This document shows, one piece after another, positions 58,755 through 64,000 of a stretch of 64,000 nucleotides of DNA. The notes under the pieces were generated by a model that made no database searches, had not been told where the DNA came from, and saw only the letters and a list, made by a program, of their open reading frames with translations. This DNA is from an uncultured Prevotellaceae bacterium. Its GTDB lineage: Bacteria; Bacteroidota; Bacteroidia; Bacteroidales; Muribaculaceae. How positions within the stretch are numbered: the stretch's first letter is position 1; each line of letters begins with the position of its first letter. The stretch spans positions 1 through 64,000 of the forward strand of contig ONJS01000013.1 of assembly GCA_900318205.1 (NCBI GenBank). Direction: 5' to 3'. Both the position numbers and the translations under genes were made by a program.

Positions 58755-60020
58755 TCACCGGTAGATCATGCCGGTATAGAAGTGGAGGGTTTGGCTTTTG
58801 GTGTTGAAATGGTTCTGATTGGGTGACCACTCACCGCGTTGCAGACCTGGCACCAACTTGACTGAACGGTTGCCATACATGTTGTTGATGCCGTCGATGC
58901 TGGTCATCAGGCGGCGCAGTTTTCCATGATCATCGGGGTCAAACACGTTAAGTTGGATGCCTCCGCCATGCTGAATGTCGAGTGCCATGACACCTGCCTT
59001 GCGGTAAGTAAAGCCATCGCGCCAGATGTTGTTGAAGGCATTGAGTGCCTGGCGCACAATGGTCATCGTGTCGTTTGTCGGTGTGTCGAGTTGCAGTTGG
59101 CATGAGTTGGAGTAGAATGGCAGGTCTTCACGGAAACGGTCGCCACGCACGTAGGTCATCACACTGCCTGCCACGCTGCCCTCGTCACGCAGTTGGCGAG
59201 CAGTACGTTCGGCAAAACTGACGATGGCGTCGGCAATCTCGTCACGATTGGTCAGCACCTTGCCAAAGGTGCGTGACGTCATGATGGTCTTGTGGGCAAT
59301 ATCCACGGGGTTGGCAATCTGGCAGTCATGGCCCATGAGTTCGCGTTGGGTGCGTTCCAGTGTCACCGAGTATAGCGACCTCACTAAGGATGGCGGCATC
59401 TTTACAAAGTCGGCTGCCGTCTTGATACCACGGCCTTGCAGCGATGCCGACAAACGTCTTCCGATGCCCCACACATCCTCGATGGGCGTGCGCCGCAGGA
59501 TAATGTCTATGGCCTCGGGGCGCACCAGCCAATAGACACCATCGGTGATGCGATGGTCTTTTTTGGCGATATGGTTGGCAATTTTGGCAAGGGTGCGAGA
59601 TGGGGCGAACCCCACGCTGATGGGGATGCCGACGTATTGTTTGACCTTTTTAACCACCTCGGCCATCACGCGATGGCTTGTCTCAACGTCCTCGTGCGGC
59701 AATAGGAAAAAAGCCTCATCGACCGAATACTGTTGCAGGTTCTCGACTTCTTTGCCTAGCAGATGCATCACGCGGTCCGACAAGTCGCGGTACAGGATAT
59801 GGCGTGCCGACAGTTGGATGACTTGCCGTGGGTCGGTGTACTCCTTGATTTTAAAGGCGGGACATCCCATGGGAATTCCCGCCGCTTTAGCCTCATTGCT
59901 ACGGGCGATGACGCAACCGTCGTTATTGGACAACACAACGACAGTTTTCCCGTTGAGCCGAGGGTCAAACACGCGCTCACAGGAGACAAAAAAGTTGTTG
60001 CAGTCAATCAGCCCGTACAT
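58755..60020 (-). CDS. umuC: Y-family DNA polymerase UmuC
   Basis: 421 residues. Catalytic carboxylates: Asp6 in GLIDCNNFF and the Asp-Glu pair in YSVDEAFFLL (about 101-102). HhH region VWGIGRRLSASLQGRGI, little-finger domain from about 230, and the UmuC-type C-terminal DUF4113 (LRRLMTSIDGINNMYG). It is the catalytic subunit of translesion polymerase V and needs UmuD, which lies 33 kb upstream. Promoter not obvious; the upstream gap is a 7-bp repeat spacer. Confidence 0.94.
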   Translation of the reverse strand: MYGLIDCNNFFVSCERVFDPRLNGKTVVVLSNNDGCVIARSNEAKAAGIPMGCPAFKIKEYTDPRQVIQLSARHILYRDLSDRVMHLLGKEVENLQQYSVDEAFFLLPHEDVETSHRVMAEVVKKVKQYVGIPISVGFAPSRTLAKIANHIAKKDHRITDGVYWLVRPEAIDIILRRTPIEDVWGIGRRLSASLQGRGIKTAADFVKMPPSLVRSLYSVTLERTQRELMGHDCQIANPVDIAHKTIMTSRTFGKVLTNRDEIADAIVSFAERTARQLRDEGSVAGSVMTYVRGDRFREDLPFYSNSCQLQLDTPTNDTMTIVRQALNAFNNIWRDGFTYRKAGVMALDIQHGGGIQLNVFDPDDHGKLRRLMTSIDGINNMYGNRSVKLVPGLQRGEWSPNQNHFNTKSQTLHFYTGMIYR

Positions 60021-60048
60021 GTTTTATCAGATAATAGATGATTGAGGA

Positions 60049-60088
60049 TTGCACCCTCTAACTCCTCACTCCTAACTCCTAACTCTCA
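60049..60088. repeat. short heptamer array between the ABC-F gene and umuC
   Basis: CTCTAACTCCTCACTCCTAACTCCTAACTCTCAG-like 7-bp units (CTAACTC/CTCACTC) run up to the stop codon of the ABC-F gene (60079). It is the same motif as in the queD-queE spacer. Confidence 0.6.
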
Positions 60089-61947
60089 GAAAGTTCCAGC
60101 CAGCGCATCTCTTTCTCGTCGAGCAGATCCTTGACTTCTTGGTAACGGGCTGCCTTGGCGGCAACGTCATCAAGGGTTTCTCCGCTGGCGAAGAGGGCGT
60201 CCAACTCGGCTTTCTCCTTGTTGAGCGCTTCGATGTCGATGTTGAGTTGTTCCAATTCGCGTTGTTCCTTGTAACTGAGGCGCTTCTGGTCACTGCGGTT
60301 GGCCCAGGTGTTCTCCTTGGGTTTAGCGGTTTCCTGTTCTTTTGCGGCTTGTGCGGCTTCCTGCTCGTGGCGTTGTTTCCAGGCACGGTACTCGCTGTAG
60401 TTGCCAGGGAAGTCTTTGACATGGCCGTTTCCTGTGAATACAAAGGTATGGTCCACGGTGCGGTCCATAAAGAAGCGGTCATGGCTCACGATGATGACGC
60501 AGCCGTTGAACTGCGACAGGTATTCCTCCAGGATTTCGAGGGTGGAGATGTCAAGGTCGTTGGTCGGCTCATCGAGGATGAGGAAATTGGGCTTGGTCAT
60601 CAATACCATGGCCAGGTAGAGCCTGCGGCGCTCGCCACCACTCAGTTTGGCAATGAACTTCTGCTGGTCTTGGGGCGTGAACAGGAAGTGGTTGAGCCAA
60701 GCCATGGCTGTGTAGTGGTGCTTCTCGTCAAAGTAGATATACTCAGCCACGTCGCGCACGGCATCAATCACACGTTTTCCCTCGTCAAAGTGCATCCCTT
60801 CTTGGCTGTAGTGGGCAAATTTCACCGTTTCGCCAATCTCAAAGTATCCGCTGTCGGGCTTGACAATGTCGAGCAGCAGTTTGATGAATGTGGTCTTGCC
60901 CACGCCGTTGTCGCCCACGATACCCAGTTTCTCGTAACGGGCGAATGTGTAGTTGAAATCGTCAAGTATCACCTTGTCGCCGAAGCGCTTATTGACATGG
61001 TGGGCGGTAAAAATCTTTTTACCGATATAGGCGCTCTTGACGTTCAACTCCACTTCGCCATCGTCACGTCTTTGCTGTGCACGCTCTTGCAGGTCATAGA
61101 AGGCATCGATGCGGTACTGTGCCTTATGGGCTCGGGCCTGCGGTTGGCGGCGCATCCAGTCCAGTTCGGTACGCAACAGGTTGCGTGCTCGCTCCACCTG
61201 GACGTTTTGCGCTTCAATGCGCTCGGCACGTTTCTCCAGGTAGTAATTGTAGTTGCCGCTATAGGAGAAGATGCTGTGCTGATCCATCTCCAGGATGCGG
61301 TTGCAGATGTTGTCCAGGAAATAGCGGTCGTGGGTCACCATCAGCAGGGTCACACGGCTGCGCTGCAGGTAGTTCTCCAGCCACTCGATCATGTCGATGT
61401 CGAGGTGGTTGGTCGGCTCGTCGAGAATAAGCATCTGGGGTTCGTCAATCAGGAGTCGCGCCAGGGCGACACGCTTCACCTGACCACCGCTCAACTCTTT
61501 GACGGGCTGGTTATAGTCTGTGATCTTGAGCTGGGTAAGGATTTGCTTGAAGCGTTCCTCATAGTCCCATGCAGTATTGGCGTCCATCGCCTGGATAGCC
61601 GCTGTCATGGCATCGCTGTCGCCGGTACGAAGGGCCTCCTCATAGTCATGGATAGCAGCCGACCGAGGGTCATCGCCATGCAGACAGGCATCAAGCACGG
61701 TATGGGCTCCGCCCAGGTTCGGCAGTTGCGGCAAGTATCCCACACGCAGGTTGTTACGGTAGATGACCGTACCGCTGTCCTGTGAGGCAATGCCGGCAAG
61801 GATGTCGAGTAAAGTGGACTTGCCGGTTCCGTTCTTGGCAATAAGACCGATTTTCTCACCCTCGGCGATACCGAAGGTCAGATCCTCAAAGAGCACATCG
61901 ACGCCGAACGCCTTGCTCAACCCCTCTACCTGCAAATAACTTACCAT
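60079..61947 (-). CDS. ABC-F family ATPase (Uup-like)
   Basis: 622 residues without membrane spans. Two ABC cassettes: Walker A1 AKNGTGKS (37-44) with LSGGQVKRVALARLL, and Walker A2 GDNGVGKT (about 345-352) with LSGGERRRLYLAMVL. Between them lies the P-site linker (YLEKRAERIEAQNVQVERARNLLRTE). The C-terminal 60 residues are a coiled coil, the Uup-type DNA/RNA-contact tail. Such proteins act on ribosomes or branched DNA, not transport. Downstream is umuC, 58 bp apart across a repeat spacer. Confidence 0.93.
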   Translation of the reverse strand: MVSYLQVEGLSKAFGVDVLFEDLTFGIAEGEKIGLIAKNGTGKSTLLDILAGIASQDSGTVIYRNNLRVGYLPQLPNLGGAHTVLDACLHGDDPRSAAIHDYEEALRTGDSDAMTAAIQAMDANTAWDYEERFKQILTQLKITDYNQPVKELSGGQVKRVALARLLIDEPQMLILDEPTNHLDIDMIEWLENYLQRSRVTLLMVTHDRYFLDNICNRILEMDQHSIFSYSGNYNYYLEKRAERIEAQNVQVERARNLLRTELDWMRRQPQARAHKAQYRIDAFYDLQERAQQRRDDGEVELNVKSAYIGKKIFTAHHVNKRFGDKVILDDFNYTFARYEKLGIVGDNGVGKTTFIKLLLDIVKPDSGYFEIGETVKFAHYSQEGMHFDEGKRVIDAVRDVAEYIYFDEKHHYTAMAWLNHFLFTPQDQQKFIAKLSGGERRRLYLAMVLMTKPNFLILDEPTNDLDISTLEILEEYLSQFNGCVIIVSHDRFFMDRTVDHTFVFTGNGHVKDFPGNYSEYRAWKQRHEQEAAQAAKEQETAKPKENTWANRSDQKRLSYKEQRELEQLNIDIEALNKEKAELDALFASGETLDDVAAKAARYQEVKDLLDEKEMRWLELSES

Positions 61948-62002
61948 TGCTTGTCCTGTTCTATGGATGTTCAGTGGACCGTGGCTCTGCCACGGTAGTT
62001 TC

Positions 62003-63304
62003 TCAACTGAAGAACTGTTTCATCACTTTGATCATGTTCACGTGGTCGTCACAGGAGCCGGTCTCGCGCACAGAGTGCATAGCCAGCACGGGATTTCCCA
62101 CGTCAACACCCTCAATATCGAGTTGACCCGTCAGGATGTTGCCAAGCGTTGAACCGCCGGCCACATCGCTATGGTTCACAAAGTACTGGAACGGTGCTTC
62201 GGCCTTCTCGCACAGGCTCTTGAAGATGGCTGCCGAGTGGGCGTCGCTCATATACTTGCAGTTGGCATTGACCTTGATGCACGGACCGCCACCCAATGAG
62301 GGATGGTTCGTCGGGTCATATTTCTCGGGATAGTTGGGGTGGAAGGCATGGGCGTTGTCGGCCGATACCATAAAGGTGCGGTGTACGGCTCGGCCAAAGT
62401 CCTCAAAGTCGCCTCCCAATGCCATGACAAGGCGCAGCAACATGTTGCCCAACACGGGAGAGTGGGCACCCTGCTTGGTGCCGCTGCCTGTCTCCTCGTT
62501 GTCAAAGATGGCGGCTACGAGAGTCGCATCCTTGTCCTTGGCTTCGGTGATGGCTGTGATGGCTGCGTGAACCATGCTCAGGTCATCAAGGCGGCCAGCC
62601 GAGATGAACTCGTTGTTGAGACCAAACAGGCTTGCCTTGCTCACGTCATAGAGCATCAGGTCAAAGTCAAGAATGTCAGCAGCCTCGACCTGCAACTCAT
62701 CGGCAACAAGGTTGACCAGGGTATTTCGCCATTCAAAGTCGCTGTTGATTTTGGCAAGGATGGGCAGCATGTCCTTCTGCTTGGACAGGCAGTTGCCCTC
62801 ATTGACGGCGCGGTTGAAATGGATAGCGAGGTGCGAGATGCACATCAGCGGACGGTCGATCTTCAGCAGCTTGGTCACGGGATGCAGTGCATCCTTGCCC
62901 TTGAGCAGCACGCGTCCTGCCAATGACAGGGGACGGTCAAACCAGGTGTAGAGAATCGGGCCGCCATAGACCTCGGTATTCAGGCGCAGGATGCCGCCGT
63001 CGCTGGGAATCTCGCTGGCAGGCTTAATCCTGAAGCAGGGCGAGTCGCTGTGTGCGGCGATAATCTTGAAACCGGTGTCAGCAGGCTTTTTCTTGCCCAC
63101 CTGCACGGCAAAGATGGCGCTGTCATTCTTGGTGAAGAAGAACTTCTCACCAGCCTTGGCGTTCATCTTGTCATCAATCTTTTTCTCATTGAATCCGTTG
63201 GCGGTCAGGATTTTCTTCACCGTGTCCACAGCCAGGAAGTTGCAGGGACTGTTATCGAGGAACTCCAGCAGTGAGTTCACATATTGTTCGCTTGTATTCT
63301 TCAT
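62003..63304 (-). CDS. M18 family aminopeptidase
   Basis: 433 residues. Zinc ligands of the M18 co-catalytic site are visible: His in IIAAHSDSPCFRIKP (about residue 84), the Asp-Asp pair SAGRLDDLSM (about 231), the Glu-Glu in DNEETGSGTKQGA (about 261) and the late His in HSDVAGGSTLG (about 398). It releases N-terminal acidic or neutral residues from peptides in the cytoplasm. The ABC-F gene starts 55 bp downstream. The 200 bp upstream are the largest heptamer array of the window. Confidence 0.93.
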   Translation of the reverse strand: MKNTSEQYVNSLLEFLDNSPCNFLAVDTVKKILTANGFNEKKIDDKMNAKAGEKFFFTKNDSAIFAVQVGKKKPADTGFKIIAAHSDSPCFRIKPASEIPSDGGILRLNTEVYGGPILYTWFDRPLSLAGRVLLKGKDALHPVTKLLKIDRPLMCISHLAIHFNRAVNEGNCLSKQKDMLPILAKINSDFEWRNTLVNLVADELQVEAADILDFDLMLYDVSKASLFGLNNEFISAGRLDDLSMVHAAITAITEAKDKDATLVAAIFDNEETGSGTKQGAHSPVLGNMLLRLVMALGGDFEDFGRAVHRTFMVSADNAHAFHPNYPEKYDPTNHPSLGGGPCIKVNANCKYMSDAHSAAIFKSLCEKAEAPFQYFVNHSDVAGGSTLGNILTGQLDIEGVDVGNPVLAMHSVRETGSCDDHVNMIKVMKQFFS

Positions 63305-63320
63305 AACTAAAAATTGATTA

Positions 63321-63503
63321 TCTAATATCTAAAGTCTATTGTCTAAAAGTCTATTGTCTAAAAGTCTATTGTCTAAAAATCTAACGTCTAAAATCTAACG
63401 TCTAAAATCTAACGTCTAATGTCTAATGTCTAACGTCTAACGTCTAACGTCTAACGTCTAATGTCTAACGTCTAATGTCTAAAGTCTAAAGTCTAATATC
63501 TAC
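63321..63503. repeat. large degenerate heptamer array
   Basis: About 25 units of 7-8 bp, mostly CTAACGT, CTAATGT, CTAAAGT and CTATTGT, follow one another from 63321 to 63503. The array ends 3 bp before the stop of the DUF5063 gene and begins about 17 bp upstream of the M18 start. No secondary structure or ORF. It has the look of replication slippage with point divergence. Confidence 0.75.
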
Positions 63504-63505
63504 CA

Positions 63506-64000
63506 TCAACTATAAAACGCATTGTTCAGGGCTCTCAGCACATTGCACAGCGTCTGTCCCCAGTAGTTGATGAAGTTGATTTTGCACTGGCACAGCATCT
63601 CGTGTTGCGTCTCGGTCAGCGCGTCCTGAATTGAATGAATCAGGTTGAAGAACTCCTGATACAGGTCGGCAAGATTCTCTGAGATGGAGGCTGAGATGGG
63701 CGTGTCGCTGTACTTCATGTCTTCCAGGAACACTTCCAGATAGATGTCCTCCTCGGCCATAATCTGTGCCACGCGGTCTCTTATCAGGTCATACACATCT
63801 TCCTCCAGTGCCGAATCGATAAACTCCTCACTGTAGGCATCATCGTCAATATCGCTGATGGTGATGTACAGTCGCGGAATCAGTTTAAGCATCTGTGCCA
63901 CAAACTGGTCACGCGTTTCACACTCGTTGGCATGCTCTAGTGCATGGCAGTATTCGTTGGCAAGGGCGATAAACGCCAGCTCGTTAGGTGTCAGTTTATC
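63506..64000 (-). CDS. DUF5063 family protein (start off window)
   Basis: The frame is open to the window edge (64000), with at least 164 residues. Reading inward it gives DKLTPNELAFIALANEYCHAL, then LIPRLYITISDIDDDAYSEE, EDIYLEVFLEDMKYSDTPISASISENLADLYQEFFN and a C-terminal NFINYWGQTLCNVLRALNNAFYS. This matches DUF5063, a helical, cytoplasmic, Bacteroidetes-typical family of unknown function. An internal GTG at 63901 is not the real start. The N-terminus is missing. Confidence 0.85.
   Translation of the reverse strand, partial: DKLTPNELAFIALANEYCHALEHANECETRDQFVAQMLKLIPRLYITISDIDDDAYSEEFIDSALEEDVYDLIRDRVAQIMAEEDIYLEVFLEDMKYSDTPISASISENLADLYQEFFNLIHSIQDALTETQHEMLCQCKINFINYWGQTLCNVLRALNNAFYS

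Noticed and set aside
63321..63503. CRISPR array
   Set aside because: Units are 7 bp with no spacers of constant length and there are no cas genes; it is a simple tandem repeat.

Overview
The window reads as chromosomal DNA of a Bacteroidales bacterium, most likely a gut member of the Muribaculaceae/Prevotellaceae type. I infer this from the gene set and from the promoter style. Many starts are preceded by the Bacteroidetes sigma-ABfA -7 box (TAnnTTTG), and Shine-Dalgarno sequences are rare. Lineage-typical families include FISUMP (WVDLGLPSGTLWA) surface proteins, DUF4293, DUF5063, OMP_b-brl porins and an unlinked mlaEF/mlaD pair. No rRNA, complete tRNA, CRISPR array or intact insertion sequence was found.

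Bases 1-4053 are the right end of an integrated element. Leftward genes encode a DnaC-like loader, a primosome/replication initiator and two small HTH proteins. A divergent XRE repressor faces them across an AT-rich switch region. The element ends at a 3' fragment of a tRNA-Gly(CCC) gene (4009-4053), which looks like an attachment-site duplication followed by the native tRNA terminator. No integrase lies in the visible part.

Bases 4100-19900 hold secreted and peptidase genes: an SGNH esterase, a 48-residue membrane peptide, three FISUMP proteins (one with two FISUMP domains and a dockerin-like repeat), a C69 dipeptidase, RidA, a bleomycin-hydrolase-like C1 peptidase, MutS2, an M3 oligopeptidase, a GNAT acetyltransferase and a lipoprotein with LEA-like repeats. 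A palindrome-rich MITE-like repeat at 6921-7098 has a second copy at 58547-58723.

Bases 20000-34400 are a long rightward run: Zn-peptidase, hisS, Crp-like regulator, TSCPD protein, two lipoproteins, a PhnP-like MBL hydrolase, UmuD, an LTA-synthase-like membrane hydrolase, a hemerythrin-like di-iron protein overlapping a LuxR regulator with a degenerate receiver, mlaEF, an HD hydrolase, a glutamine amidotransferase, queF-queC and fabD. Leftward genes follow: an FGE/BIG2/dockerin-like surface protein, queE, queD, a WG-repeat lipoprotein, comEC and aroE. With queF and queC these give nearly the whole preQ1/queuosine route apart from FolE.

Bases 42200-64000 hold mlaD, dnaA, a TPR protein, gyrA, an OMP barrel overlapping a LysM/periplasmic-binding-fold protein, dnaG with an upstream TPR partner, a DUF4293 protein, nhaD, umuC, an ABC-F ATPase, an M18 aminopeptidase and the C-terminal part of a DUF5063 protein. 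Several intergenic gaps are filled with degenerate 7-bp tandem repeats (CTAAnnn-like). With the palindromic element and the two apparently leaderless promoters, these are the least explained parts of the window.
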